DNA of 64,000 nt from Clostridiales bacterium. GTDB taxonomy: Bacteria; Bacillota; Clostridia; Oscillospirales; Acutalibacteraceae. Below the pieces are notes generated by a model, which was given only the letters and a program-made list of their open reading frames with translations, searched no databases and had not been told where the DNA came from. Of this stretch, positions 16,901 to 26,043 are shown one piece after another. Location of the stretch: the NCBI GenBank assembly GCA_012523185.1, contig JAAYIY010000037.1, forward strand, positions 1 through 64,000. The letters run 5' to 3'. Both the position numbers and the translations under genes were made by a program. The stretch's first letter is position 1. Every line of letters starts with the position of its first letter.

Positions 16901-19600
16901 TTAAAGCTTCGAGATAATGAAACTGCTGATTTTTACAATCATCGGCACTATATAAACGGCAGTATAAGCGGCAAAAACAGCAATAATAAAGCTCTTTTCA
17001 AGAACAGTGAGAAACCGTCCTTCAAGCCGCGCGCTGACTGTGTGTTTTCTATTATATATAATTATGGCGATTAATGCAAGAAGTGAAAGCACACTTATCA
17101 CAATTCCTGCTCTCATGCCGTGAGGCATAAAGCTTAGTGAAATGTTATTTACGCCCTTTTCAAGCTTAACAGCCATAAAAGCGCCGACGGCTGTTTCAAT
17201 TTTAACAGGATTGCCGTTAATCTTGCATTTCCAGCCCTCATCAAAAGCTATCGGCAAAAAGAGGAAGTCCCCGCCGTCTTTTGAAACTGCTTTTGCCGTG
17301 AGAGAGCGCGAGCTTGTTTGGACATCGTAAGCGCCGTTTGCCGACATACACAGTTCCGAAAGCTTTTTTGTGTCAAGGACGGCAAGGTTAATCTTAAGAT
17401 TTTCGGGAGAGATGACGCTCTCGTTGAAGAAATCAATTTCAATGGTGACGGATTCGTTATCAAAGCTTCCGAGGTTTAAAGCTCCGTTATTAAATCTTGT
17501 GCTGAATCTGTCGTTTGTCGGGTCGTCAAGCGACGGCACGGGAACAGACTCACCGTTGAACTTTATACGCAGGCATTTGCGCTTGCTCATGGCGGGGAAC
17601 GCGGCATAAAGGCACCCCTGTCCTTCCACCTTCAACGTGTATGTCGCCGTGCGATAAGAAGAATCGTTTTTTTCTGATATAAAACGGCTGTAATCCGGAA
17701 AATCAAACAGTCCCTCTCCAAAGATTGATTTTGCCGCATTATCATTTGTCGCAAAGACATTTGCACCGTTTATTGAGGATTTGATGATTTCCCCGTCCGC
17801 CACAACTCCGAAAGGCAGAGAAAAGTCACTTTCACAAACAAAATAATCTCCCGCCATGCCTTTAAAAGAATAAAACTCATCAGAAAGAGGGGAAGCGCTG
17901 ATTGTGTATTTGCAGCCTAAAAGGGCGTCGGAAAAATATGTCCCGCCGGTGTCAAGAATCCGCGTGTAAACAAACGAATATCCAAGGTTTATCATGTTCT
18001 TTTTAATTTCAAGCGGAATTATATGCGTAAAATTTGACATAGCGGGATAGCCGATAATAAGCGGATAATTAGAGTTCAGCGACGCGTCAATATTTTTTAT
18101 GCGCGTGATATTGTCGTCCGGCAAGTCCAGCTCATCATAAATCGTGTTGCTGTCAAAAATAAAGTCATGACTGTATTCCGCTTGGCGCGGCTTGCCGCTT
18201 GAAAAAGCCCGATTTGCGAAAAAACCGATTTCAAACAACACCATTACACAGACTGTTACAGCTGCCAACCTTTTTATTCCGAAACGGACAGTGATGACAT
18301 AAAAGAAGAATAAAAACAAAAAGGCGAGAATAATCACCGGCGCGGATACTTTGTCAATAATAGCGTAAGTGCTGTTTTCTGTATATATTTTGTTCAGCAT
18401 GAGCCACGCGGCGAACCCCGCCGCGCAGAGAGAAACTGCAATCGGAACAACCGCAAAAAAAGACTTGCCTTTAAAAAACAGACTGCTCCCGAAACGCTCG
18501 ACGGCAAAGCAGGAGCACGTCAAAAGCGTGAGGTGGAGCATGAAAGCAAAACGCATTGAAAACATAACATATGTGCCCATGTGCCACATGAGGTTAATGT
18601 TTTCAAAAAAAACGGGCACGGCGCACGTCAGCACGGCAAGAAGACAAAAGCCTATTTTCCTTTTTTCCTTCGGCATCTTAAACGCAAGCAAAAACACAAT
18701 CGCCGTCGGCAGCGCTGTTAAAATCAACAGCATCCCGAGCTTTGTCACAGGGTTTCCCGCGGCGCTTACAACAATATCGCGGTAGCTTCTTGCGCTTTGA
18801 AAGCGTGAGCTTGCAGTCATAGAAAAATATGATGTCGCTGAAGAAAACGCCGACAAAAGAATCGCCAAAACAGAACCGATTCCAAAATTAAGAATCGAAA
18901 CTTTCCTTATTTCCTTGGGAATCACCATGATAATGTAAAGCCCGACGACGAGAAAAAGATAGATGTATATCATGTATGAGATATACAGCTGTATCATGAG
19001 ACAATATGTTAAAACAAGCACATACGGAGCTATCTTGCGCCGTCTGAAAAGGTGGTCGAGCGCAAGCAGGACAAGAGGGAAAGCGGCGACAATCTCAAGC
19101 CATGAAATGTTGACAAAATATTGAAGGATGTAAGAATTAAAAGCATACATCAAGCTGAAAAGCATATGCCAAAACGGACTTATCTTGAACTTTTTGCTGA
19201 AAAAGAGCATAGATGTAAAGGCGCAAAGAGCAATTTTTAAGATCAAGAAAAAGGACATACATTCAAGTATCATCTCGCGCGGACATATCAGGAAAAAAAG
19301 CAAATTAAAAGGGCTTAGGGCAGTCGAAAAGACACCTTGGACAAAAATTCCGGAAGCCGTTTTCCAATTAAACAGCAGTCCTCCGTCGCCGTGAAGAGCA
19401 TCCCACACTGCATAAAAGGCGGGGACGTTGCATTGTGTCATATCGTCGTATACGATGCTGCCTTCTCCGAAAGGAAAGATCCCGTTTGCGAAAAATATTG
19501 CCAGCATAAAGAGAATCGCTAAGGCGGGCGGGACAAAAAGGAGAAGCTTTGAGCGGACGGATTGATTCTTTTTTAGGTCTTTACAACCTGATTCAGCCAA
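16901..19600 (-). CDS. YfhO-like multi-pass membrane glycosyltransferase (GT-C)
   Basis: A large membrane protein of about 899 residues in the YfhO family. The start is TTG 19600 behind AAGGTGAT, giving LAESGCKDLKKNQS before the first helix. At least twelve hydrophobic segments cover residues 25-470. The early motif YDDMTQCNVPAFY is the expected Asp-rich loop after the first helix in GT-C enzymes. A long extracellular domain (about 480-850) follows, then two more helices at the C-terminus. In Bacillus and Listeria, YfhO proteins transfer a lipid-linked sugar, made by a CsbB-type partner, onto lipoteichoic acid. That partner is the next gene here; no GtcA-type flippase is nearby. Confidence 0.82.
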   Translation of the reverse strand: MAESGCKDLKKNQSVRSKLLLFVPPALAILFMLAIFFANGIFPFGEGSIVYDDMTQCNVPAFYAVWDALHGDGGLLFNWKTASGIFVQGVFSTALSPFNLLFFLICPREMILECMSFFLILKIALCAFTSMLFFSKKFKISPFWHMLFSLMYAFNSYILQYFVNISWLEIVAAFPLVLLALDHLFRRRKIAPYVLVLTYCLMIQLYISYMIYIYLFLVVGLYIIMVIPKEIRKVSILNFGIGSVLAILLSAFSSATSYFSMTASSRFQSARSYRDIVVSAAGNPVTKLGMLLILTALPTAIVFLLAFKMPKEKRKIGFCLLAVLTCAVPVFFENINLMWHMGTYVMFSMRFAFMLHLTLLTCSCFAVERFGSSLFFKGKSFFAVVPIAVSLCAAGFAAWLMLNKIYTENSTYAIIDKVSAPVIILAFLFLFFFYVITVRFGIKRLAAVTVCVMVLFEIGFFANRAFSSGKPRQAEYSHDFIFDSNTIYDELDLPDDNITRIKNIDASLNSNYPLIIGYPAMSNFTHIIPLEIKKNMINLGYSFVYTRILDTGGTYFSDALLGCKYTISASPLSDEFYSFKGMAGDYFVCESDFSLPFGVVADGEIIKSSINGANVFATNDNAAKSIFGEGLFDFPDYSRFISEKNDSSYRTATYTLKVEGQGCLYAAFPAMSKRKCLRIKFNGESVPVPSLDDPTNDRFSTRFNNGALNLGSFDNESVTIEIDFFNESVISPENLKINLAVLDTKKLSELCMSANGAYDVQTSSRSLTAKAVSKDGGDFLFLPIAFDEGWKCKINGNPVKIETAVGAFMAVKLEKGVNNISLSFMPHGMRAGIVISVLSLLALIAIIIYNRKHTVSARLEGRFLTVLEKSFIIAVFAAYTAVYIVPMIVKISSFIISKL

Positions 19601-19631
19601 GTTTATCACCTTGAAATTAAAAAATATTATG

Positions 19632-19660
19632 TTGAAAACACGTAAAAAGTGTGATATAAT
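19632..19660 (+). promoter_or_regulatory. sigma-A promoter of the pyridoxamine kinase gene
   Basis: TTGAAA (19632-19637), 17 bp, TATAAT (19655-19660), close to consensus. The transcript would begin with a GC-rich leader of about 115 bases (19667-19784) with several possible stems (GGGGGCGC near the end against GCGCCC near the start). I do not recognise a known riboswitch class in it. Confidence 0.75.
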
Positions 19661-19784
19661 CAAGAAAACACAGCATTTTAAACGGTCGGCGCCCATGTTG
19701 CGCGTCTGTCGGCGTCAGGCGGTTTAATCGCCCGTCGCCGCTTGTGCGGGGGCGCTTTATATTTTTGAAAGGAGCCTTGCCGCC

Positions 19785-20636
19785 ATGCAAAAGCAAAAAA
19801 GAGTCGCCGCCATTCAAGATATTTCCGGGTTTGGAAAATGCTCGCTCACGGTGGCGCTCCCGATTTTGTCTGCGGCAGGCATCGAAACCGCCATAATGCC
19901 GACAGCGGTTCTTTCGACTCACACAGGCGGGTTTTCAGGATATACCTACCGGGATTTGACGGATGATATGCGCCCGTTTGCCGCTCACTGGAAGTCGGTC
20001 GGAATAAAGTTTGACGCCATTTACAGCGGCTTCCTCGGCTCCCGCAGGCAGATAGAAATTGTTAAGGAATTTATAAGCGATTTCCGCACTGACGGCTGCA
20101 TCGCCGTCGTGGATCCCGCCATGGCTGACAACGGCAAAATGTACGCTTTGTTTGACATGAAGTTTGCGACGGAAATGGCGTCGCTTTGCGCTGTCGCCGA
20201 CATCATTGTCCCAAACATCACCGAAGCTGTTTTCATGCTCGGCAGGGAATACAGCGAGGGGCCGTTCACAAAGAAATACATTGAAAGCCTGCTTTTTGAC
20301 CTTGCGGAAGCAGGGCCATCAAAGGTCGTGCTGACGGGCATAGGCTTGGATGAAGGCCGAATGGGCGCGGCGTCTTATGACAAAGAAACGGGCGAGGTTT
20401 TTTACGCGATGTCAAAAACCATCCCCGGAATGTATCACGGGACAGGCGATATTTACGCGAGCGCCCTTATCGCCGCTTATCTAAAGGGCAGAAACCTTGC
20501 GGATTCGGCAAGGATAGCCGTTGACTTTGTTTATGAAAGCATAAAAAGAACAAGCGAAGCGGGTACAGACGTAAGATTCGGAATTGACTTTGAGACAGGT
20601 CTTTTGAAGCTTGCCGGCGACATCAACAACGTTTGA
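19785..20636 (+). CDS. pyridoxamine/pyridoxal kinase (PfkB-like fold)
   Basis: A 283-residue kinase that phosphorylates pyridoxamine or pyridoxal to save vitamin B6. The N-terminus (AIQDISGFGKCSLTVALPIL) and STHTGGF match the PdxY/PdxK group. VVDPAMADNGKMY is the substrate/ATP region and MYHGTGDIYASAL near residue 220 carries the GTGD anion hole with the catalytic Asp. A clear AAAGGAG precedes the ATG. It is a single-gene transcript with its own promoter and terminator. Confidence 0.9.
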   Translation: MQKQKRVAAIQDISGFGKCSLTVALPILSAAGIETAIMPTAVLSTHTGGFSGYTYRDLTDDMRPFAAHWKSVGIKFDAIYSGFLGSRRQIEIVKEFISDFRTDGCIAVVDPAMADNGKMYALFDMKFATEMASLCAVADIIVPNITEAVFMLGREYSEGPFTKKYIESLLFDLAEAGPSKVVLTGIGLDEGRMGAASYDKETGEVFYAMSKTIPGMYHGTGDIYASALIAAYLKGRNLADSARIAVDFVYESIKRTSEAGTDVRFGIDFETGLLKLAGDINNV

Positions 20637-20656
20637 TATTTTATCCGCGGGCTTTC

Positions 20657-20690
20657 AGCGCTGCCTTTTTCAGGCGGCGCTTTAATTATT
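20657..20690 (+). terminator. terminator of the pyridoxamine kinase gene
   Basis: AGCGCTGCCT (20657-20666) pairs with AGGCGGCGCT (20672-20681) across a short loop, with one G-U pair, followed by TTTAATTATTTT. It lies between two convergent genes. Confidence 0.7.
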
Positions 20691-20696
20691 TTAAGG

Positions 20697-21596
20697 TTAT
20701 TTCATCAATCCGTTTGACTTTGCCCAGTCGTGGAACACCTTGAGCGCATTCATTCTTCCCTCGCCAAGTGTCGCGGCGCTTCTGTTTATCCAGTTCATTT
20801 TAACTCCCTGAAGTCCGACAAGATATTTTGCGGAGCAGTTAAAACCGCTGTCTATCGCGCAGTCAAGAAGTATGATGTGCTGAAAGGTTTTTTCTGAAGC
20901 TTCAAAATCGCCTGCCGTAAACTCATCCCACATCTTTTGAAAAAGCTGCGCTCCGCAGCTTGTCGTCGTCGCCATAACTCCGCGCGCTCCCGTCTTGTAA
21001 GACTCATATAAAAGCGGCACATTTGCCTGGAGGATGTTTGAGCCGCCCTGCACCGCAATCTTTTCCTTAATCATTTTCAAAGTGCATGTCGTGTCTTTTA
21101 TGCCGACAAACTTGCCTGTGTCTGCAAGTCTTTTGTAAACATCGGCTTCCATTATGTGCGGTTTGCAGCCCGGATATTCATAAAGCACGATGGGAAGCTC
21201 CGTAAAGCTCGCAAGCTCGCAAAGGTAAGTATATTGGCGTTCCTTATCGTCGCCCATTCCTTTTGTGATAAAAACAAGTCCCGAGGCGCCGGTCGCCGAT
21301 ATCCTTTTTACCTCCTCGACCTGCGCAAACCAGGACGGCTCAAGGTTTGCCGTCGCGAAAATCGGAACACCGTTTGCGTATTTAACGGCAGTCGCGGTAA
21401 GCAGCTCGCGCTCGTCAAGAGTCTGAAGGGACATCTCCGACGTGCCGCAGACAGGGACGAGGAATCCGGCCCCGGTGGACGCCTGGTATTCGGTGTAAGC
21501 CTTATAAGCCTCAATGTCGATTGTCCTGTCGTCCTTATACGGCGTCAGCATCAGCGCGTATACGCCGGACATTGGGTTGTTTGAGTTGTTTTTCAT
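20697..21596 (-). CDS. dihydrodipicolinate synthase/N-acetylneuraminate lyase family aldolase
   Basis: A protein of 299 residues with the DapA/NanA TIM barrel. VLYEYPG has the conserved Tyr and FVGIKDTTCTL the Schiff-base Lys. The usual GTTGE loop is replaced by PVCGTSEMSLQ, which argues against true dihydrodipicolinate synthase and for another keto-acid aldolase. I start it at ATG 21596, nine bases after GGGAG; a TTG two codons upstream is the alternative. No neighbour tells the substrate. Confidence 0.82.
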   Translation of the reverse strand: MKNNSNNPMSGVYALMLTPYKDDRTIDIEAYKAYTEYQASTGAGFLVPVCGTSEMSLQTLDERELLTATAVKYANGVPIFATANLEPSWFAQVEEVKRISATGASGLVFITKGMGDDKERQYTYLCELASFTELPIVLYEYPGCKPHIMEADVYKRLADTGKFVGIKDTTCTLKMIKEKIAVQGGSNILQANVPLLYESYKTGARGVMATTTSCGAQLFQKMWDEFTAGDFEASEKTFQHIILLDCAIDSGFNCSAKYLVGLQGVKMNWINRSAATLGEGRMNALKVFHDWAKSNGLMK

Positions 21597-21842
21597 TGGC
21601 AATCACTCCCTTTATTTTATAAAACAACAACTTAAAGTATAATCCATATATGCCTCGATTTCAAGGTTTTAACAAAATAATTGACGATTTCAACGATGTT
21701 TTAACACATGACCGCATATCAGCAGAACGTAAAATACTTCAAACAGCACACTTTGCGCGACAAACAGCGGCAGCGGATGTAATTTAATCACACTTGTCTG
21801 CATATTTATTATATAAGTATTAATATATGGGGGAGCAGAAAA

Positions 21843-23090
21843 ATGGATAAAAGTTTTTTAAAAAGCGCTTTGGTTCTGTTTTTGTCGTTATGCGTGGCGT
21901 TCGCCTGCGCTTTTTCTGTTTTAGGAGTCGGAGACGAGCCTGACGAGGTTTTTTATGAGGATGGCTATCTTCTTTCGGGCAACATCGGCGAAAGCGTGCC
22001 TGTCATTGCCGAGCAAGGAGCTATGCCTGTTTTTGTCAATGCAAAGGCGGCCCTGCTGATGGACGCGGGGACAGGTCAGGTGCTGATGGCGATGAACGAA
22101 AACAACAAGCTTTATCCGGCGTCCGTGACAAAGATTATGACCCTTTTGCTTGTCGCCGAAGCAATTGACAGCGGGAAGCTCAAGCTTAGCGACATGGTGA
22201 CGACAAGCACAAACGCGTCGTCAAAGGGAGGGTCGCAAATATGGCTTAAGGAAGGGGAAACAATGTCTGTTGACGACCTCCTGAAAGCCACTGCAATTTA
22301 CAGCGCGAACGACGCCTGCACAGCGCTTGGAGAGCAGATTGCGGGCAGCAGTGAAGCGTTTGTCGACATGATGAATGAAAGAGCTAAAGAGCTTGGAATG
22401 TCCGGCACATATTTTGAAAACTGCACAGGCCTTGACGACGCGGCGGCAGATCATTTGACGACGGCGCACGATATCGCTCTGATGTCGAGGGAGCTTTTGA
22501 AGCACGAAATCATACAGGAGTACACAACAGTTTGGATGGATTCGCTGCGCGGCGGTCAGACAGAGCTTGTGAACACAAACAGGCTTGTCAGATTTTATGA
22601 GGGAACGACAGGCTTGAAGACAGGCACGACAAGCAAAGCGGGCTGCTGTGTCGCGGCGACGGCGAAAAGGGGAGACACACATCTCATTGCGGTTGTAATG
22701 GGCAGCCCGAGCAGCGACGACAGATTTGAGGGCGCAAAGGCGATGCTTAACTGGGGCTTTTCAAATTATGAGACAGTGACGCCTGAAATTGACAAGTCGC
22801 TTATTACAGAGGTGGCGGTTATTAAGGGCATAGAGGAAAAAATCAAGCCGTCGCTCCCGGACACGACCTCAATCCTTATACCGAAAGGAAGAAAAGACGC
22901 TTTGACACAGGAGGTTACTCTTTCCATCGACGTTGAGGCGCCTGTTGAAAAAGGTCAAGTTCTCGGCAGGGTTGTTTTTCGGCTTGACGACGAAATTATA
23001 GGCGACTACAACCTCACGGCCCCCGCACAAGTCGGACGGCTTACGATGGGCATAATATATAAAAGGCTTTTGAATGTCTTTTCGAGCTGA
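21843..23090 (+). CDS. D-alanyl-D-alanine carboxypeptidase (low-mass PBP)
   Basis: A 415-residue secreted, membrane-associated enzyme that trims the terminal D-Ala from peptidoglycan stem peptides. A signal peptide covers about residues 1-25. The active-site motifs are all present: YPASVTKIMTLL (SxxK), IYSANDAC (SxN) and TTGLKTGTTSKAG (KTG). A C-terminal PBP5_C-like beta domain follows (residues about 310-400), and the hydrophobic end may touch the membrane. In spore formers such enzymes include DacA, DacF and DacB; I cannot tell which one this is. GGGGGAG lies before the ATG. Confidence 0.9.
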   Translation: MDKSFLKSALVLFLSLCVAFACAFSVLGVGDEPDEVFYEDGYLLSGNIGESVPVIAEQGAMPVFVNAKAALLMDAGTGQVLMAMNENNKLYPASVTKIMTLLLVAEAIDSGKLKLSDMVTTSTNASSKGGSQIWLKEGETMSVDDLLKATAIYSANDACTALGEQIAGSSEAFVDMMNERAKELGMSGTYFENCTGLDDAAADHLTTAHDIALMSRELLKHEIIQEYTTVWMDSLRGGQTELVNTNRLVRFYEGTTGLKTGTTSKAGCCVAATAKRGDTHLIAVVMGSPSSDDRFEGAKAMLNWGFSNYETVTPEIDKSLITEVAVIKGIEEKIKPSLPDTTSILIPKGRKDALTQEVTLSIDVEAPVEKGQVLGRVVFRLDDEIIGDYNLTAPAQVGRLTMGIIYKRLLNVFSS

Positions 23091-23175
23091 CAATTCCCAA
23101 TTAAACTTATGATTGAAAGAAACTTCCAAGCTTTGAGCCGTGATTTATATATTTTTTAATATTACCTGTTTTCTA

Positions 23176-23204
23176 TTGAAAAGCACGTTCAAATAGGTTA
23201 AAAT
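23176..23204 (+). promoter_or_regulatory. sigma-A promoter of pgi
   Basis: TTGAAA (23176-23181), 17 bp, TAAAAT (23199-23204). It gives a leader of about 36 bases to the ATG at 23247. Confidence 0.65.
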
Positions 23205-23246
23205 AATCTTGTAAAACTATTTGGAAGTGTAACCGGGGGTAATATT

Positions 23247-24587
23247 ATGTCGCTTTTTGTCAACTGTAAATATGCCGGAGCGGAGGTGACGCCTGAAGCG
23301 GTTGCGAAAATCCGTCCCGAAGTTGAAAAGGCGTTCAATCTCCTGCGCTCAGGCGGCGGCGCCGGCAGCGAATTTACAGGTTGGCTTGACTTGCCCATAA
23401 ACTATGACAGGGACGAGTTTGAGGCGATAAAGACCTGCGCGGAAAGGATCAAGTCTGATTCCGACGTCCTTGTGGTCATAGGCATCGGCGGGTCATACCT
23501 TGGCGCGCGAGCCGTTATCGAGCTGATAAAGTCAAACAACTACAACGCGCTAAAAAAGGACACGCCCGAAATTTATTTTGCGGGCAACACAATAAGCCCG
23601 TCCGCTGTTTCCGACATTATTTCAATTTGCGAGGGCAAAGATTTTTCAATAAACGTCATTTCAAAATCAGGCACGACGACAGAGCCTGCCGTGGCTTTCA
23701 GAATATTCAGGGAGCTGCTTATTAAAAAATACGGTCATGCCGAAGCCGCGCGCAGGATTTATGTCACGACAGACAAGTCAAAGGGCAAGCTGAAAGAGCT
23801 TGCAGATCGCGAGGGTTACGCTTCATTTATTGTTCCCGACGACATAGGCGGCAGATATTCTGTCCTCACAGCCGTCGGTCTTTTGCCTATTGCCGTCGCG
23901 GGGGTAGATATCGACAGCCTGATGGAAGGAGCGCGCGGCGCCCGTGAGGCGTACTTAAACTGTGATATCGACAAAAACGATTGCTGCAAATATGCCGCCG
24001 TCAGAAACATCCTTTACAGAAGCGGCAAAAAGATAGAGCTTTGCGTAGCATACGAGCCTGCGTTCACAATGATGTGCGAATGGTTCAAGCAGCTTTTCGG
24101 AGAAAGCGAAGGCAAGGACGGACTCGGCATATATCCCTCATCCGCGATTTTTTCGACAGATCTTCATTCTCTCGGTCAATATATACAGCAGGGCGAGCGC
24201 CATATTTTTGAGACAGTTGTTTTTTTCACAGAGCCGAAAGAAGACCTGACAATCAACGCCGATGTGGAGGACATTGACGGGCTTAACTTTCTTTGCGGGA
24301 AAAAGCTGTCTTATGTCAACAAAAAGGCGTTCGAGGGCACCGTCATTGCGCACGCCGACGGCGGAGCGCCAAGCATAATTATTGAGATAGACAAGGCGGA
24401 CGAATACAACACCGGATGGATGATTTATTTCTTTGAGCTTTCCTGTGCTATCTCCGGCTATATACTCGGCGTAAACCCGTTTGACCAGCCGGGAGTCGAA
24501 AGCTACAAAAAAAATATGTTTGCGCTTCTCGGGATGCCGGGATTTGAGAGTGAAAGGGAGCGGATTTTGCACAGACTGTCCGAATAG
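23247..24587 (+). CDS. pgi: glucose-6-phosphate isomerase
   Basis: Interconverts glucose 6-phosphate and fructose 6-phosphate in glycolysis. The 446 residues match the short Firmicutes form. [18 protein letters not shown] is the phosphosugar loop, [17 protein letters not shown] the SIS signature, and [22 protein letters not shown] the classic PGI block 1. The catalytic Glu is in GEREIF-like [16 protein letters not shown], and the C-terminal region carries [16 protein letters not shown] with the conserved Lys. It has its own promoter. Confidence 0.96.
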   Translation: MSLFVNCKYAGAEVTPEAVAKIRPEVEKAFNLLRSGGGAGSEFTGWLDLPINYDRDEFEAIKTCAERIKSDSDVLVVIGIGGSYLGARAVIELIKSNNYNALKKDTPEIYFAGNTISPSAVSDIISICEGKDFSINVISKSGTTTEPAVAFRIFRELLIKKYGHAEAARRIYVTTDKSKGKLKELADREGYASFIVPDDIGGRYSVLTAVGLLPIAVAGVDIDSLMEGARGAREAYLNCDIDKNDCCKYAAVRNILYRSGKKIELCVAYEPAFTMMCEWFKQLFGESEGKDGLGIYPSSAIFSTDLHSLGQYIQQGERHIFETVVFFTEPKEDLTINADVEDIDGLNFLCGKKLSYVNKKAFEGTVIAHADGGAPSIIIEIDKADEYNTGWMIYFFELSCAISGYILGVNPFDQPGVESYKKNMFALLGMPGFESERERILHRLSE

Positions 24588-24636
24588 CTCCCGACTTATA
24601 AAATTGGATATGTAACAATGAAAGGATATGATAAAA

Positions 24637-25053
24637 ATGGTTTCTTTAATTATCGGTCACAAGGGCTCCGGCAAGACAAAGCACCTCATAGAGCTTGTGA
24701 ACTCAGCAGTCGAAAGCTCTGACGGCAATGTCGTGTGTGTTGAAAAAGAGCCAAAGCTGACATATGATGTCAATTACAGGGTTCGGCTGATAGACACCAT
24801 CTTTTACGGCATTCAGGGATACGACGCGTTTTATGGCTTCCTTTGCGGCGTATGCGCGGGCGACCACGACATCACAGACATTTTTATCGACACCACTCTT
24901 AAAATAAGCGGCGAGGATTACGAACAACTGGCCGATTTCCTTGCGGACATTGATAAGACGTGCAAAGCCTTTAATAAAAAGATTACCTTGACAATTTCAG
25001 CCGACAAAGACGATTTGCCGAAAAGAATTTTTGATTTTTGCACAGTTATATAA
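24637..25053 (+). CDS. small P-loop protein of unknown function
   Basis: A protein of about 138 residues that begins directly with a Walker A motif (SLIIGHKGSGKTKHLIELV), then has a beta/alpha pattern with FIDTTLKIS as a possible Walker B strand. It lacks the rest of a typical ATPase. Similar small P-loop proteins occur in Clostridia next to housekeeping genes. I prefer ATG 24637, ten bases after AAAGGA; ATG 24628 is only two bases from it. It follows pgi by 49 bp and may share its transcript. The function is unknown. Confidence 0.7.
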   Translation: MVSLIIGHKGSGKTKHLIELVNSAVESSDGNVVCVEKEPKLTYDVNYRVRLIDTIFYGIQGYDAFYGFLCGVCAGDHDITDIFIDTTLKISGEDYEQLADFLADIDKTCKAFNKKITLTISADKDDLPKRIFDFCTVI

Positions 25054-25166
25054 AAACTATATTGACAAACAATATTCAAAAAGCTATAATATCCCCTGCG
25101 TGGTTTTTTCAGCTTTAACGCCGCGCAGGGTAATTATGCTCCGATGATTTTAAAGAAAGAGTAGCC

Positions 25167-25661
25167 ATGATATTTGAGCTTGAGCCTGTTTTTAATAATG
25201 TCGGGTTTTCTGTCAAAATCGACTACGAGTTTATTTTGCCCGATGCCGGCGACGGCGGTGTCTGCCCTTTTACTTGTCCGTTTGCCGTAAAAGGCAGCTT
25301 TGTAAACAACGCGGGTGTTGTTTCAGTCGAGGCGACGGCTTCGACAGATTTGTCGCTTCAATGCGACAGATGCGCAGTCGAGCTGACAAGGCACATTGAG
25401 GTGCCTGTGCGGCACGTCCTTGTGACGGAACTTAATGACGACACAAACGACGAGCTGATTTTAATTGAAAGTTTTCAATTTGACTTAGACAAGCTTGTGA
25501 CGGACGATATTTTTCTTTGGCTTCCGTCAAAGTTTCTTTGCTCAAACGGCTGCAAGGGAGTTTGCCCGCAGTGCGGCCAAAATTTAAACGAAAGCCAATG
25601 CAGTTGCAAAAAGCCTGTTGACCCGCGTCTTGAGGCATTAAAGCAGCTTTTGGATAATTGA
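25167..25661 (+). CDS. YceD/DUF177 family protein
   Basis: A 164-residue protein of the YceD (DUF177) family, which nearly always lies directly upstream of rpmF and is linked to 23S rRNA or ribosome biogenesis. LSLQCDRCAVELTRHIEVPV is the family core with its Cys pair. The C-terminus adds a four-Cys zinc-ribbon-like segment (CKGVCPQCGQNLNESQCSC). It is followed 30 bp later by the L32 gene. Confidence 0.88.
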   Translation: MIFELEPVFNNVGFSVKIDYEFILPDAGDGGVCPFTCPFAVKGSFVNNAGVVSVEATASTDLSLQCDRCAVELTRHIEVPVRHVLVTELNDDTNDELILIESFQFDLDKLVTDDIFLWLPSKFLCSNGCKGVCPQCGQNLNESQCSCKKPVDPRLEALKQLLDN

Positions 25662-25691
25662 AGGTTGACAGCAATTTAAGGAGGTGCTCAT

Positions 25692-25874
25692 ATGGCAGTC
25701 CCAAAGAGGAGAGTATCAAAGACAAAGCGCGACAAAAGGCGCTCCAGCGTGTGGAAGCTTGACGCTCCGTCGCTTGCAAAGTGTTCACAGTGCGGCGCTT
25801 ACAGAAGATCGCACAGGGTATGCCCCGAGTGCGGCTATTACAACGGTCGTCTTGTTGTAAAAAAGGACGCTTAA
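25692..25874 (+). CDS. rpmF: 50S ribosomal protein L32
   Basis: A 60-residue ribosomal protein of the large subunit. It begins AVPKRRVSKTKRDKRRSS as bacterial L32 does. It keeps the zinc-binding Cys pairs CSQCGAYRRSHRVCPECGYY, so it is the C+ form. An AAGGAGGTG site gives strong translation. Confidence 0.97.
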   Translation: MAVPKRRVSKTKRDKRRSSVWKLDAPSLAKCSQCGAYRRSHRVCPECGYYNGRLVVKKDA

Positions 25875-26043
25875 AAGCACAGTTAGCTTACGCGTCGATT
25901 TCAGACAGAGGAGGATAATTGAACCTTCCTCTGTCTTGTGCTATTTAATCAGCTTTAACAGCTTAGGGGCAACACCGCCCCGGTTTGCCGCTCAAGAGCT
26001 GACGGCTGTTTTTTGTGTGCAGCCTTGATGAGAGGATGGTTTT

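Noticed and set aside
25959-25985. Another copy of the TTAAGGCAACACC repeat (sequence TTAGGGGCAACACCGCCCCG)
   Set aside because: Similarity covers only about 15 bases with an inserted G and ends at once; I treat it as chance or too decayed to support.
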